Assembly: GCF_030053155.1 (NCBI RefSeq)
Contig: NZ_CP125640.1
Span: forward strand, 2,989,501-3,053,500
Origin: Rhizobium sp. BT03
GTDB taxonomy: Bacteria > Pseudomonadota > Alphaproteobacteria > Rhizobiales > Rhizobiaceae
DNA length: 64,000 bases
Reading direction: 5' to 3'
Shown: piece after piece, positions 10,200 through 19,098 of the stretch
Layout of the letters: each line of letters starts with the position of its first letter
Position numbering within the stretch: position 1 is the stretch's first letter
The notes under the pieces: model-generated
Told to the model about the DNA's origin: nothing
What the model saw: the letters and a program-made list of their open reading frames with translations, nothing else
Databases searched by the model: none
Program-made: the position numbers and the translations under genes

Positions 10200-10970
10200 G
10201 TGTTTCATCCCAGACTGTTCGAAAATCGCAATGTCGTCGTCACCGGCGCCGGTCGCGGCATCGGCCTCGAAGTCGCTCGGCAGTTTCTGGATTGCGGCGC
10301 GAAGGTCATCGTTCACACCGGGCGCAAGCCGGGGCGGGACCTGCCGGATTTCCTGCTGACAGCCGAATCGGAAAGACGGGCGCTGCTGCTGCATGCCGAT
10401 TTCTCCGCCGCTGGCGGGGCGGCGCAATTTGCCGAAGATGTTCTCGCTTTCTTCGACAAGGTGCATGTGCTCGTCAACAATGCCGGCACCATGCTCGGCC
10501 GTTTTCCGGCCGCGACGCTGACCGACGCGGAATACGAGGCGGTCGTCCGGCTCAACCAGACATCGGTGGTGGCGCTGACGCGGGCATTGCTGCCGGCATT
10601 GAAGGCGGCCGAGGGTGCTGCCGTCGTCAACACCGTTTCGATCTCGGCGCTGACCGGCGGCAGCCCCGGCTCCTCGATCTATTCGGCCTCGAAAGCCTTC
10701 GTCGCGACCTATTCCAAGGCGCTTGCCCGCGAGCTTGCCCCGGATGGCATCCGCGTCAACTGCGTCTCGCCGGGAACGATCGAGACGGATTTCCACGAGC
10801 GCTATTCCTCCAGGGAAAAGCTGGAGCAGACCCGGAAATCCATCCCGCTGCAGCGGCTCGGCACGGCGGAGGATTGCGCTCCCGCCTATCTGTTCCTGGC
10901 CGCTCCTTTACTCTCGGGATACATTACCGGCCAGGTGATCGAGATCAATGGCGGACAGCTTATCTGCTGA
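10200..10970 (+). CDS. SDR family NAD(P)-dependent oxidoreductase
   Basis: Short-chain dehydrogenase, about 256 residues. Seen: cofactor motif TGAGRGIG, NNAG, the catalytic Ser/Tyr/Lys set (STVSIS-type serine, YSASK) and the C-terminal YITGQVIEINGG. I prefer the GTG at 10200, which has GAGGAGG 8 bases upstream. An in-frame ATG at 10161 would add 13 residues with no good ribosome-binding site. Substrate unknown. It lies 95 bases after soxR on the same strand, so oxidative-stress control is possible but unproven. Confidence 0.88.
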   Translation: MFHPRLFENRNVVVTGAGRGIGLEVARQFLDCGAKVIVHTGRKPGRDLPDFLLTAESERRALLLHADFSAAGGAAQFAEDVLAFFDKVHVLVNNAGTMLGRFPAATLTDAEYEAVVRLNQTSVVALTRALLPALKAAEGAAVVNTVSISALTGGSPGSSIYSASKAFVATYSKALARELAPDGIRVNCVSPGTIETDFHERYSSREKLEQTRKSIPLQRLGTAEDCAPAYLFLAAPLLSGYITGQVIEINGGQLIC

Positions 10971-11003
10971 TTTACTTGGACCTTTTTTGGCATTTCATCA
11001 CTA

Positions 11004-11031
11004 TTGACCAATTCGCTTGTGCGAATATGCT
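11004..11031 (+). promoter_or_regulatory. Promoter with embedded palindromic operator for the ArsR-type gene
   Basis: TTGACC (11004-11009) and TATGCT (11026-11031) are 16 bp apart. The perfect inverted repeat ATTCGC-TTGT-GCGAAT (11011-11026) fills the spacer. A repressor bound here would block RNA polymerase, as expected for an autoregulated ArsR protein. The TTG at 11017 lies inside this operator, so the gene cannot start there. Confidence 0.7.
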
Positions 11032-11073
11032 ATTGTGCTGATCTACCACACCGCCTCCCTTCCGAGATATCGA

Positions 11074-11415
11074 ATGCCGTTGCCTAAACCGGAGCCGGGA
11101 ATGACCGGCCAGGACTTGCACATACTCGCTGGAAAAGCCCATGAAGCGAGCGATTTGCTGAAAGCTTTGGCGCATCACACCCGACTTCTGATCCTCTGCA
11201 TCTTGGCGAAACAGGAGCGGACGGTCGGTGAAATCGAAAATATTCTCGGCATACAGCAGGCGATGGTGTCGCAGCAGCTTGCGCGTTTGCGGCTCGAAGG
11301 CCTGGTCAATACGCGCCGCCAGGGCAGGCTGGTTTATTACAGCATCGGCAATGTCAGCGTGCTTGCCTTCCTCGAATCGCTGTTCGATCTTTTTCCCATT
11401 GCGGAAAACTGTTAG
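11074..11415 (+). CDS. ArsR/SmtB-family winged-helix regulator
   Basis: Small dimeric winged-helix repressor, 113 residues from the ATG at 11074. A second ATG at 11101 has the better ribosome-binding site (GGAG) and would give 104. Seen: ALAHHTRLLILCILAKQERTV and the recognition helix IQQAMVSQQLARLRLEGLV, then the wing RRQGRLVYYSI. The classical metal-binding ELCVCD motif is absent, so the inducer is unlikely to be arsenite or zinc at the usual site. It could instead be a BigR/NolR-like regulator. An operator overlaps its promoter. Confidence 0.85.
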   Translation: MPLPKPEPGMTGQDLHILAGKAHEASDLLKALAHHTRLLILCILAKQERTVGEIENILGIQQAMVSQQLARLRLEGLVNTRRQGRLVYYSIGNVSVLAFLESLFDLFPIAENC

Positions 11416-11483
11416 CGCCGCCTTGCGGAGCACTACTGCTAAGTCGAAGATGAGGCCGGACGCGAAATGTCGCGGGAGACCGG

Positions 11484-12377
11484 ATGATCGACAAGCTGGA
11501 ATTCTTCATCGCCCTTGCCAATGAAAAGCATTTCGGCCGTGCCGCCGAGGAGTGCGGGATTTCGCAGCCGACGCTTTCGGCCGCCATCCGCCAGCTCGAG
11601 GATCAGCTCGGCGTCATGCTGGTGCAGCGCGGCTCGCGGTTTCAGGGGCTGACGCCGGAAGGGCAGCGCGTGCTCGAATGGGCCCGGCGCATCGTCGGCG
11701 ACGCCCGCACCATGCGCGAGGAGATGCGCGCCGCCCGCCGCGGCCTTTCCGGCCATATCCGCCTCGCCGCCATCCCGACGGCGCTTGCCATGCTGTCGCG
11801 CATCACCACGCCCTTTCAGGAACGGCATCCCGGCGTGACCTTCTCGATCGTCTCGCGCAATTCGCTGCAGGTACTGAGCATGCTCGAAAACCTCGAAATC
11901 GATGCCGGCATCACCTATCTCGAAAACGAACCGCTCGGCCGTGTCACCAGCGTTCCGCTTTATGCCGAGCGTTATCATCTGATCACGGCTGCAGGCAGCC
12001 CGCTATCCGATCGCGACAATGTGACCTGGAAGGAGGTCGGCGATCTTCGGCTTTGTCTATTGACCGCCGACATGCAGAACCGCCGAATCATCAATCGGCA
12101 CCTGACGGAAGCAGGCGCGAGTGTGCATCCGACGCTCGAATCCAATTCGATGATCGTGCTGTTTTCGCATGTTCGAACCGGACGCTGGGCGAGCATCATG
12201 CCGCGCAATGTCGCCAAATCTTTTGGTTTTCCAGTGGAAATCCGGATGATTCCGATCGTCGAGCCGGAAGCGCATCATCTGGTCGGGCTTGTCGCGCCTT
12301 ACCGTGAACCCTTCACGCCGCTCGTCTCGGCTTTGCTGCACGAAGCGCGGGTGCTCGTGAGGGACGAGGAACTCTGA
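11484..12377 (+). CDS. fdsR: LysR-family regulator, likely of the formate dehydrogenase operon
   Basis: LysR-type regulator, 297 residues. N-terminal helix-turn-helix FGRAAEECGISQPTLSAAIRQLEDQLG, linker helix, then an OxyR/CynR-like effector domain from about residue 90. It sits 135 bases upstream of fdsG on the same strand. An ATAG-N7-CTAT dyad overlaps its own stop codon and precedes the fds operon. In other bacteria (Ralstonia) a LysR protein called FdsR controls fds genes, and this position fits. The gene symbol is by analogy. Confidence 0.85.
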   Translation: MIDKLEFFIALANEKHFGRAAEECGISQPTLSAAIRQLEDQLGVMLVQRGSRFQGLTPEGQRVLEWARRIVGDARTMREEMRAARRGLSGHIRLAAIPTALAMLSRITTPFQERHPGVTFSIVSRNSLQVLSMLENLEIDAGITYLENEPLGRVTSVPLYAERYHLITAAGSPLSDRDNVTWKEVGDLRLCLLTADMQNRRIINRHLTEAGASVHPTLESNSMIVLFSHVRTGRWASIMPRNVAKSFGFPVEIRMIPIVEPEAHHLVGLVAPYREPFTPLVSALLHEARVLVRDEEL

Positions 12378-12406
12378 TAGGAAAAACCTATCGATCCACA
12401 GGATAG
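12376..12406 (+). promoter_or_regulatory. Putative LysR operator upstream of fdsG
   Basis: GATAGG-AAAAA-CCTATC (12376-12392) contains ATAG-N7-CTAT, the spacing of OxyR-type LysR sites. A further ATAG follows at 12403-12406. The dyad overlaps the regulator's stop codon and lies about 120 bases before fdsG. Confidence 0.55.
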
Positions 12407-12512
12407 CTTTATTGATCGCGCTCGGCTTCCCTGAGATGCTGGTTATGGAATGGTGATTGGCTGGGGGAGTCTGCCATTCCTGTAACGAGCAAGCGGCTGG
12501 GAGGGCTGCCTT

Positions 12513-12992
12513 ATGACCATTCATATCGCCGAAGGCGATATCACAGCGCGCACTCGTGCCATCATCGCCGAGCTTCGCTTCCTTGAAGGGCCGCTGCTTC
12601 CCATTCTGCATGAGGTTCAGGACGAATTCGGCTATATCCCGCAGGAAGCCGTGCCTGTAATCGCGGAGGAACTGAACCTTTCCCGCGCCGAGGTGCATGG
12701 CGTGGTGACCTTCTATCATGATTACCGCGACCATCCGGCCGGCCGGCATGTGCTGAAGCTCTGTCGGGCCGAGGCCTGCCAGTCGATGGGCGGCGATGCG
12801 GTGGCTGAGCGCGTCAAGACGCTGCTCGGCATCGATTTTCACCAGACGACGCTCGACGGCAGCGTGACGCTGGAGCCGGTCTACTGTCTCGGGCTCTGCG
12901 CCTGCGCCCCGTCGGCGATGCTCGACGGCGAGGTCTATGGCCGGGTCGACGATCAGATGGCGGCCGAACTCGTTGCGGAGGCACGCCGATGA
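12513..12992 (+). CDS. fdsG: NAD-dependent formate dehydrogenase, gamma subunit
   Basis: NuoE-like thioredoxin-fold subunit, 159 residues, of the soluble Mo-dependent formate dehydrogenase that oxidises formate to CO2 with NAD+. Seen: LHEVQDEFGYIPQEAV and the four Cys of the 2Fe-2S site in CRAEACQSMGG and VYCLGLCACAPSAM. It overlaps fdsB by 4 bases (ATGA). Confidence 0.95.
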   Translation: MTIHIAEGDITARTRAIIAELRFLEGPLLPILHEVQDEFGYIPQEAVPVIAEELNLSRAEVHGVVTFYHDYRDHPAGRHVLKLCRAEACQSMGGDAVAERVKTLLGIDFHQTTLDGSVTLEPVYCLGLCACAPSAMLDGEVYGRVDDQMAAELVAEARR

Positions 12993-14545
12993 GCATCAGG
13001 ATTTATGTTCCGCGCGATGCCGCTGCGCTGGCGCTCGGGGCCGAAAAGGTGGCAAAGGCGATTGCCCAGGAGATCGCCGCCCGCGGCCTCGATGCCGAGA
13101 TCGTGCGCAACGGCTCGCGCGGAATGTTCTGGCTGGAGCCGCTTGTCGAGGTCGAGGTCGCCGGCAAGCGGATCGGCTACGGGCCGGTGAAGGCGAGGGA
13201 TGTGCCTGCATTGTTCGATGCGGGCATCGTCGATGGCGGCGATCACCCACTCTGTCTCGGGGAGGTTGAAGACCTCCCGTTCCTGAAGGAACAGACCCGC
13301 CTGACCTTTGCCCGCTGCGGCATCACCGATCCGCTTTCGCTGGCCGATTACGAGGCGCATGGCGGCCTTGCCGGCCTTCGCCGCGCCGTTTCGATGACAT
13401 CAGCCGAAGTCGTCAAGGAAGTCACCGATTCCGGCCTGCGCGGCCGCGGCGGCGCGGGTTTCCCCACAGGCATCAAGTGGAAGACCGTTCTCGATGCGGC
13501 CGGCGACCGCAAATATATCGTCTGCAATGCCGACGAGGGCGACAGCGGCACCTTTGCCGACCGAATGATCATGGAGGGTGATCCCTTCGTGCTGATCGAG
13601 GGCATGGCGATCGCAGGCCTCGCCACCGGCGCCACGAAGGGCTTCGTCTACACGCGTTCGGAATATCCGCACGCCATCGCCGCGATGACCGAGGCTGTCG
13701 GCATCGCGCGCCACGCGGGGATACTCGGCTCGTCGGTGCTCGGCTCGGGCCGCGCCTTCGATATCGAGGTGCGCACCGGCGCCGGCGCCTATGTCTGCGG
13801 CGAGGAGACGGCCCTGCTGAACAGCCTCGAAGGCAAGCGCGGCGTCGTGCGCGCCAAGCCGCCGCTGCCGGCGCATAAGGGGCTGTTCGACTGTCCGACC
13901 GTCATCAACAATGTGATCTCGCTCGCTTCGGTGCCTGTGATCATGGAGAAGGGGGCGGCCTTCTATCGCGATTTCGGCATGGGCCGCTCGCGCGGCACCA
14001 TCCCGCTGCAGATCGCCGGCAATGTCAAATATGCCGGTCTTTACGAAACAGCCTTCGGCCTTTCGCTCGGCGATATCGTCGACAGGATCGGCGGCGGCAC
14101 GGCGACGGGGCGGCCGGTCAAGGCCGTGCAGGTCGGCGGGCCGCTTGGCGCCTATTTCCCGCGGGCGCTGTTCGACACGCCGTTCGATTACGAAGCCTTC
14201 GCCGCCCAGGACGGGCTGATCGGCCATGCCGGTATCGTCGTCTTCGATGATACCGCCGACATGCTGAAGCAGGCGCGTTTCGCCATGGAATTCTGCGCCG
14301 TCGAAAGCTGCGGCAAATGCACGCCCTGCCGCATCGGCTCGACGCGCGGCGTCGAGACGGCCGACAAGATCGCCCATGGCATCGAGCCGGAGAAGAACCG
14401 GGCGCTGCTCACCGATCTCTGCAATACGATGAAATTCGGCTCGCTCTGCGCGCTCGGCGGTTTCACGCCCTACCCCGTCATGAGCGCCATGACGCATTTT
14501 CCGGAGGATTTTTCGCCGGCACCGATCGCGGAGGCGGCTGAGTGA
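12989..14545 (+). CDS. fdsB: NAD-dependent formate dehydrogenase, beta subunit
   Basis: NuoF-like diaphorase subunit, 518 residues. It carries FMN, the NAD-binding site and a 4Fe-4S cluster and passes electrons from FdsA to NAD+. Seen: an N-terminal thioredoxin-like domain; the RGRGGAGFPTGIKW glycine-rich FMN/NAD motif; GAYVCGEETALLNSLEG; and the cluster motif SCGKCTPCRIGSTRG near the C terminus. It is followed by a RIME-like repeat, not by a tight junction with fdsA. Confidence 0.96.
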   Translation: MSIRIYVPRDAAALALGAEKVAKAIAQEIAARGLDAEIVRNGSRGMFWLEPLVEVEVAGKRIGYGPVKARDVPALFDAGIVDGGDHPLCLGEVEDLPFLKEQTRLTFARCGITDPLSLADYEAHGGLAGLRRAVSMTSAEVVKEVTDSGLRGRGGAGFPTGIKWKTVLDAAGDRKYIVCNADEGDSGTFADRMIMEGDPFVLIEGMAIAGLATGATKGFVYTRSEYPHAIAAMTEAVGIARHAGILGSSVLGSGRAFDIEVRTGAGAYVCGEETALLNSLEGKRGVVRAKPPLPAHKGLFDCPTVINNVISLASVPVIMEKGAAFYRDFGMGRSRGTIPLQIAGNVKYAGLYETAFGLSLGDIVDRIGGGTATGRPVKAVQVGGPLGAYFPRALFDTPFDYEAFAAQDGLIGHAGIVVFDDTADMLKQARFAMEFCAVESCGKCTPCRIGSTRGVETADKIAHGIEPEKNRALLTDLCNTMKFGSLCALGGFTPYPVMSAMTHFPEDFSPAPIAEAAE

Positions 14546-14561
14546 TGGTTTTTTATTCGAA

Positions 14562-14672
14562 GTTGCCCCTCACCCTAACCCTCTCCCCGCTTGCGGGGAT
14601 CCGAAGGACGGGTCGAGACGCGTGGCTCGACCCCGGGCGGTGCCGGCAGGCGGATGAGGGGCATCCCTCGAC
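14562..14672. repeat. RIME-like mosaic intergenic repeat between fdsB and fdsA
   Basis: It contains CCCCTCACCCTAACCCTCTC, the CCCCGCTTGCGGGG hairpin, the GGGTCGAG...CTCGACCC inverted repeat and CGGCAGGCGGATGAGGGGC. The same building blocks occur in opposite orientation near 26.4 kb. This is the character of Rhizobium-specific intergenic mosaic elements. It splits the fds operon and the hairpins may tune or stabilise the message. Confidence 0.8.
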
Positions 14673-14707
14673 ACAACCGACACAGAAATCTAGCGGAGGA
14701 GCAAGCC

Positions 14708-17587
14708 ATGTCTCTCATCCATGAAATCGACTACGGCACTCCCGCTTCGACATCCGAGGTGATGGTGACGCTCACCATCGATGGGCAGCAGATCAGCGTG
14801 CCGGAGGGCACCTCGATCATGCGCGCTTCGATGGAGGCCGGCATCGAGGTGCCGAAGCTCTGCGCCACCGACATGATCGATGCCTTCGGTTCCTGCCGGC
14901 TCTGTCTCGTCGAGATCGAGGGCCGCGCCGGCACGCCTGCCTCCTGCACGACGCCGGTGGCGGCCAACATGGTGGTGCACACGCAGACGGGACGGCTGAA
15001 GGATATTCGCCGCGGCGTGATGGAGCTTTATATCTCCGACCACCCGCTCGACTGTCTGACCTGTGCGGCCAACGGTGATTGCGAATTGCAGGACATGGCG
15101 GGCGCCGTCGGCCTGCGCGACGTGCGCTATGGCTATGACGGCGACAACCATGTCAGGGCGCGCAACAATGGCGAGATCAATCTGAAATGGACGCCGAAAG
15201 ACGAGTCCAATCCCTATTTCACCTTCGATCCTTCCAAATGCATCGTCTGTTCGCGCTGCGTGCGCGCCTGCGAGGAGGTGCAGGGCACCTTCGCGCTGAC
15301 GATCGAGGGGCGCGGTTTCGGCTCCAAGGTTTCCTCGGGTGCACATGAAGCCTTCATCGATTCCGAATGTGTCTCCTGCGGCGCCTGCGTCCAGGCCTGC
15401 CCGACGGCGACGCTGACGGAAAAGTCGGTGATCGAGATCGGCCAGCCCGAACATTCGGCCATCACCACCTGCGCCTATTGCGGCGTCGGCTGTTCCTTCA
15501 AGGCGGAAATGCGCGGCGAGGAATTGGTGCGCATGGTGCCGTGGAAGGACGGCCAGGCCAATCGCGGCCATTCCTGCGTCAAGGGCCGTTTCGCTTACGG
15601 CTATTCCACCCATAAGGACCGTATCCTCAACCCGATGATCCGCGAAAAGATCAGCGATCCCTGGCGGGAGGTGAGCTGGGACGAGGCCTTCGCGCATGTG
15701 GCGTCGGAGTTTCGCCGCATCCAGTATCAATATGGCCGCGACGCAGTCGGCGGCATCACCTCGTCGCGCTGCACCAATGAGGAAACCTACCTCGTGCAGA
15801 AGCTGGTCCGGGCCGGCTTCGGCAACAACAATGTCGATACCTGCGCCCGCGTCTGCCATTCGCCGACCGGCTACGGCCTCGGCCAGACATTCGGCACGTC
15901 GGCCGGCACGCAGAATTTCGACAGCGTCGAGCAGTCCGATGTCGTCGTCATCATCGGCGCCAACCCGACCGACGGGCATCCGGTATTCGGCTCGCGGCTG
16001 AAGAAGCGGCTGCGCCAGGGCGCCAAGCTCATCGTCATCGATCCGCGCCGCACCGATATCGTCCGGTCGCCGCATGTCGAGGCCTCCTATCACCTGCCGC
16101 TGAAGCCCGGCACCAATGTCGCCGTCATGACGGCGCTGGCGCATGTGATCGTCACCGAAGGGCTCTATGACGAGCGCTTCATCCGCGAGCGCTGCGACTG
16201 GTCGGAATTCGAGGATTGGGCTGGTTTCGTCGCCGAACCGGCGCACAGCCCCGAACAGACCGAGATCTTCACCGGCGTGCCGGCGGCGGATCTGCGCGGT
16301 GCGGCACGGCTCTATGCCAAGGGCGGCAACGGCGCGATCTATTACGGTCTCGGTGTCACCGAACATAGCCAGGGTTCGACCACCGTCATCGCGATCGCCA
16401 ATCTTGCGATGGCGACCGGCAATATCGGCCGTCCGGGCGTCGGCGTGAACCCGCTGCGCGGCCAGAACAACGTGCAGGGCTCCTGCGACATGGGCTCCTT
16501 CCCGCACGAACTGCCGGGCTACCGGCACATTTCCGATGATGCGACGCGCGATATCTTCGAAAAGCTCTGGGGCGTGAAGATCAACAACGAGCCGGGCCTG
16601 CGCATTCCGAACATGCTGGATGCGGCGGTCGACGGTTCCTTCAAAGGCCTCTATGTCCAGGGCGAGGATATTCTCCAGTCCGATCCGGATACGAAACATG
16701 TCGCGGCAGGCCTTGCCGCGATGGAATGTGTCGTCGTGCAGGACTTGTTCCTCAACGAGACCGCCAATTACGCCCATGTCTTCCTGCCGGGCTCGACCTT
16801 CCTGGAGAAGGACGGCACCTTCACCAATGCCGAGCGCCGCATCAACCGCGTGCGCAAGGTGATGACGCCGCGCAACGGTTATGGCGACTGGGAAGTGACG
16901 CAGAAGCTTGCCCAGGCGATGGGGCTCGACTGGAATTACAGCCACCCGTCGGAGATCATGGACGAGATCGCCGCGACGACGCCGAGTTTCGCGCTTGTAA
17001 GCTACGACTATCTCGACAAGATGGGCTCGGTGCAGTGGCCCTGCAACGAGAAGAACCCGCTCGGCTCGCCGATCATGCATGTCAACGGCTTCGTGCGCGG
17101 TAAGGGCAAGTTCATCCGCACCGAATACGTAGCGACCGACGAACGCACCGGTCCGCGCTTTCCGCTGCTGCTTACCACCGGCCGGATCCTCAGCCAGTAC
17201 AATGTCGGGGCGCAGACGCGGCGGACCGAGAATGTCGTCTGGCATGCGGAAGACCGGCTGGAAATCCATCCGCACGATGCCGAGCAGCGCGGCGTTCGCG
17301 ACGGCGACTGGGTGAAGCTCGGCAGCCGCTCCGGCGACACGACGCTCCGGGCGCTGATCACCGATCGTGTGGCGCCGGGTGTCGTCTACACGACCTTCCA
17401 TCACCCCAATACGCAGGCGAATGTCATCACCACCGACTTTTCGGACTGGGCGACGAATTGCCCTGAGTATAAGGTCACGGCGGTGCAGGTCTCGCCCTCC
17501 AACGGGCCCAGCGACTGGCAGATGGAATATGACGAGCAGGCACGGCAATCGCGCCGCATCGCCGGCAAGCTCGAGGCAGCGGAGTGA
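14708..17587 (+). CDS. fdsA: NAD-dependent formate dehydrogenase, alpha (Mo catalytic) subunit
   Basis: Catalytic subunit with bis-MGD molybdenum cofactor, 959 residues from the ATG at 14708 (GGAGGAG upstream). An earlier in-frame ATG at 14591 lies in the repeat and is rejected. Order of sites: plant-type 2Fe-2S with FGSCRLCLVEIEG (about residues 60-70); NuoG-like Fe-S segment; two 4Fe-4S motifs CIVCSRCVRAC and CVSCGACVQACP; the CAYCGVGCSF cluster (about 256); the active-site Cys in RVCHSPTG at residue 383 (Cys rather than selenocysteine); and the C-terminal molybdopterin-binding domain. Cytoplasmic. Confidence 0.97.
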   Translation: MSLIHEIDYGTPASTSEVMVTLTIDGQQISVPEGTSIMRASMEAGIEVPKLCATDMIDAFGSCRLCLVEIEGRAGTPASCTTPVAANMVVHTQTGRLKDIRRGVMELYISDHPLDCLTCAANGDCELQDMAGAVGLRDVRYGYDGDNHVRARNNGEINLKWTPKDESNPYFTFDPSKCIVCSRCVRACEEVQGTFALTIEGRGFGSKVSSGAHEAFIDSECVSCGACVQACPTATLTEKSVIEIGQPEHSAITTCAYCGVGCSFKAEMRGEELVRMVPWKDGQANRGHSCVKGRFAYGYSTHKDRILNPMIREKISDPWREVSWDEAFAHVASEFRRIQYQYGRDAVGGITSSRCTNEETYLVQKLVRAGFGNNNVDTCARVCHSPTGYGLGQTFGTSAGTQNFDSVEQSDVVVIIGANPTDGHPVFGSRLKKRLRQGAKLIVIDPRRTDIVRSPHVEASYHLPLKPGTNVAVMTALAHVIVTEGLYDERFIRERCDWSEFEDWAGFVAEPAHSPEQTEIFTGVPAADLRGAARLYAKGGNGAIYYGLGVTEHSQGSTTVIAIANLAMATGNIGRPGVGVNPLRGQNNVQGSCDMGSFPHELPGYRHISDDATRDIFEKLWGVKINNEPGLRIPNMLDAAVDGSFKGLYVQGEDILQSDPDTKHVAAGLAAMECVVVQDLFLNETANYAHVFLPGSTFLEKDGTFTNAERRINRVRKVMTPRNGYGDWEVTQKLAQAMGLDWNYSHPSEIMDEIAATTPSFALVSYDYLDKMGSVQWPCNEKNPLGSPIMHVNGFVRGKGKFIRTEYVATDERTGPRFPLLLTTGRILSQYNVGAQTRRTENVVWHAEDRLEIHPHDAEQRGVRDGDWVKLGSRSGDTTLRALITDRVAPGVVYTTFHHPNTQANVITTDFSDWATNCPEYKVTAVQVSPSNGPSDWQMEYDEQARQSRRIAGKLEAAE

Positions 17588-17611
17588 CGATGGGGGAGGG
17601 GGCTGGCGTCG

Positions 17612-17785
17612 GCGAGGCTTCCCCTTCTCCCCAGCGGGGAGAAGGTGCCCGAAGGGCGGATGAGGGGGCCTGTGCGCCAAACGGTGCTGCCCCTCGCCTG
17701 CGCTCGGTGCGCTCGCTCCTGTCGTCGCTCGCTCCCCTCATCGCCTCGCCTTGCTCGGCACTTCTCCCCGCTGGGGAGAAGGGGG
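17612..17785. repeat. Mosaic repeat with two CTTCTCCCC hairpins between fdsA and fdsC
   Basis: Two inverted near-copies of a hairpin (CTTCTCCCCAGCGGGGAGAAGG and its mirrored version, each about 22 nt) flank CGGATGAGGGGG and a GCTCGGTGCGCTCGCTCCTG stretch. It is a RIME/REP-like composite and fills most of the 268-base gap. I see no gene in it. Confidence 0.75.
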
Positions 17786-17855
17786 CGCAGGCCGCCGACG
17801 TTCTCCTCCATATAGACCGCACTGCGGAGGAGGGTGTCTTTCATCCTGTCGCCGC

Positions 17856-18683
17856 ATGGTAGATTTCTCCACCACCGCCCATGCTCCCGAAACCGCCCGC
17901 CGCAACGGCATCATACAGACCGGCTCTCGCATCGTGCCGGAAGAAGTGCCGGTTGCCTTTTCCTATGGCGGCAGCTCGCATGCGGTGATGATGGCAACGC
18001 CCGCCGATCTTGAGGATTTTGCCGTCGGCTTCAGCCTGACCGAAGGGATCATCGCGAAGCGGGCGGAGATATCCGGCATCGAGGTCGTCGCGGGCGAGCA
18101 GGGGATCGATGTGCAGGTGAGCCTGGTCGACGACGTCGCCGATCGGCTGCGGGCACGCCGCCGCAGCATGGCGGGGCCGGTCGGTTGCGGGCTCTGCGGC
18201 ATCGAATCGATCGAGCAGGCGGTGCGGCCGGTGCCCGATGTCTCCGCCTCGCCGCTGGCGCTGTCGCATGCCGATATCGTCCGCGCCGTTTCGCTGCTGA
18301 ACGAAGCGCAGCCGCTGCATCGGGAGACGCGGGCGGTGCATGGCGCCGGCTTCTATATTCCCGGCCAGGGACTGGTTGCGGTGCGCGAAGATGTCGGCCG
18401 GCATAATGCGCTGGACAAGCTTTGCGGCGCCGTCATCGGCCTTGGCGAAAGAGGCGGGGACGGCGCCGTCGCCGTGACCAGCCGGCTCTCGGTCGAGATG
18501 GTCCAGAAGGCGGCGATCCTCGGCAGTCCCGTGCTGATCGCCATTTCAGCGCCGACCGCTCTTGCCATCCGCACGGCCGAAACGGCCGGCATGACCCTCG
18601 TCGCGCTGGTGCGCGGCGAAGATTTCGAGATTTTCACCCACCCGCACCGCATCTCGCCCGGAAGCATCGCCGATGTCGCATGA
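17856..18683 (+). CDS. fdsC: Formate dehydrogenase accessory sulfurtransferase (FdhD/FdsC)
   Basis: FdhD-family protein, 275 residues. It transfers sulfur from IscS-type desulfurase to the Mo cofactor so that formate dehydrogenase becomes active. Seen: EEVPVAFSYGGSSHAVMMATP, EDFAVGFSLTEGI, the CGLCG cysteine pair (GPVGCGLCGIESIEQA), EDVGRHNALDKL and SRLSVEMVQKAAI. I chose the ATG at 17856. A GGAGGAGGG lies 22 bases upstream, which is too far for an ideal site, so initiation may be weak. It overlaps fdsD by 11 bases. Confidence 0.93.
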   Translation: MVDFSTTAHAPETARRNGIIQTGSRIVPEEVPVAFSYGGSSHAVMMATPADLEDFAVGFSLTEGIIAKRAEISGIEVVAGEQGIDVQVSLVDDVADRLRARRRSMAGPVGCGLCGIESIEQAVRPVPDVSASPLALSHADIVRAVSLLNEAQPLHRETRAVHGAGFYIPGQGLVAVREDVGRHNALDKLCGAVIGLGERGGDGAVAVTSRLSVEMVQKAAILGSPVLIAISAPTALAIRTAETAGMTLVALVRGEDFEIFTHPHRISPGSIADVA

Positions 18684-18918
18684 TACCAAGACCAAGCTCG
18701 TTTATATGGCAAACCAGATCGCCACCTTCTTCAAGAGCCAGCCGGCAAGCGAGGCGGTCGAGGGGGTCGCCAATCATATCAACAAATTCTGGGAGCCGCG
18801 CATGCGGCGGCAATTGTTCGAAATTCTCGAAAAGGAGGAAAACGGCCTGGATGCCCTCGTGCTGCAGGCCGCTCCGATGATCCGCAAACCGGAGGCGGAA
18901 GCACAGCAGATCCGGTAA
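18673..18918 (+). CDS. fdsD: Formate dehydrogenase delta subunit
   Basis: Small helical subunit, 81 residues, always encoded with fdsGBA(C). Seen: KLVYMANQIATFFKSQP, the ANHINKFWEPRMRRQ core and ALVLQAAP. It is required for activity in Ralstonia-type enzymes, where it may help cofactor insertion. Its start overlaps fdsC by 11 bases, which indicates coupled translation. Confidence 0.93.
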   Translation: MSHDTKTKLVYMANQIATFFKSQPASEAVEGVANHINKFWEPRMRRQLFEILEKEENGLDALVLQAAPMIRKPEAEAQQIR

Positions 18919-18978
18919 TCCGAAGTCGCATGCCGCAGGGGCAGCAGCACGGCTGCCTGCGCCTATGCCATCGCTGGA

Positions 18979-18996
18979 ATTTAAATCGATTTAAAT
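18979..18996. promoter_or_regulatory. 18-bp perfect AT-rich palindrome upstream of the OFA carrier
   Basis: ATTTAAATCGATTTAAAT is a perfect palindrome about 100 bases before the MFS gene, with an extra half site AATTTAAA at about 19011-19018. It stands out in a G+C-rich neighbourhood. It could be an operator or an UP-type promoter element for the transporter gene. Confidence 0.45.
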
Positions 18997-19098
18997 ACAG
19001 ACAAAGCGGAAATTTAAAGTGTTACAGCGTCCTTTGCGCTCCTGAAAAGACGGCAGCGCTCCAATCACAGCAAGGTCTGAAACAAGGAGGAGTTGTTC

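Noticed and set aside
11017..11073. TTG start of the ArsR-type gene at 11017
   Set aside because: Lies inside the promoter/operator.
14591..14707. Longer fdsA start at 14591
   Set aside because: The extra 39 codons lie in a mosaic repeat; the 14708 ATG has GGAGGAG upstream.
14690..17680. 996-codon open frame antisense to fdsA
   Set aside because: Mirror of the real gene's codon bias; no motif, no ribosome-binding site.
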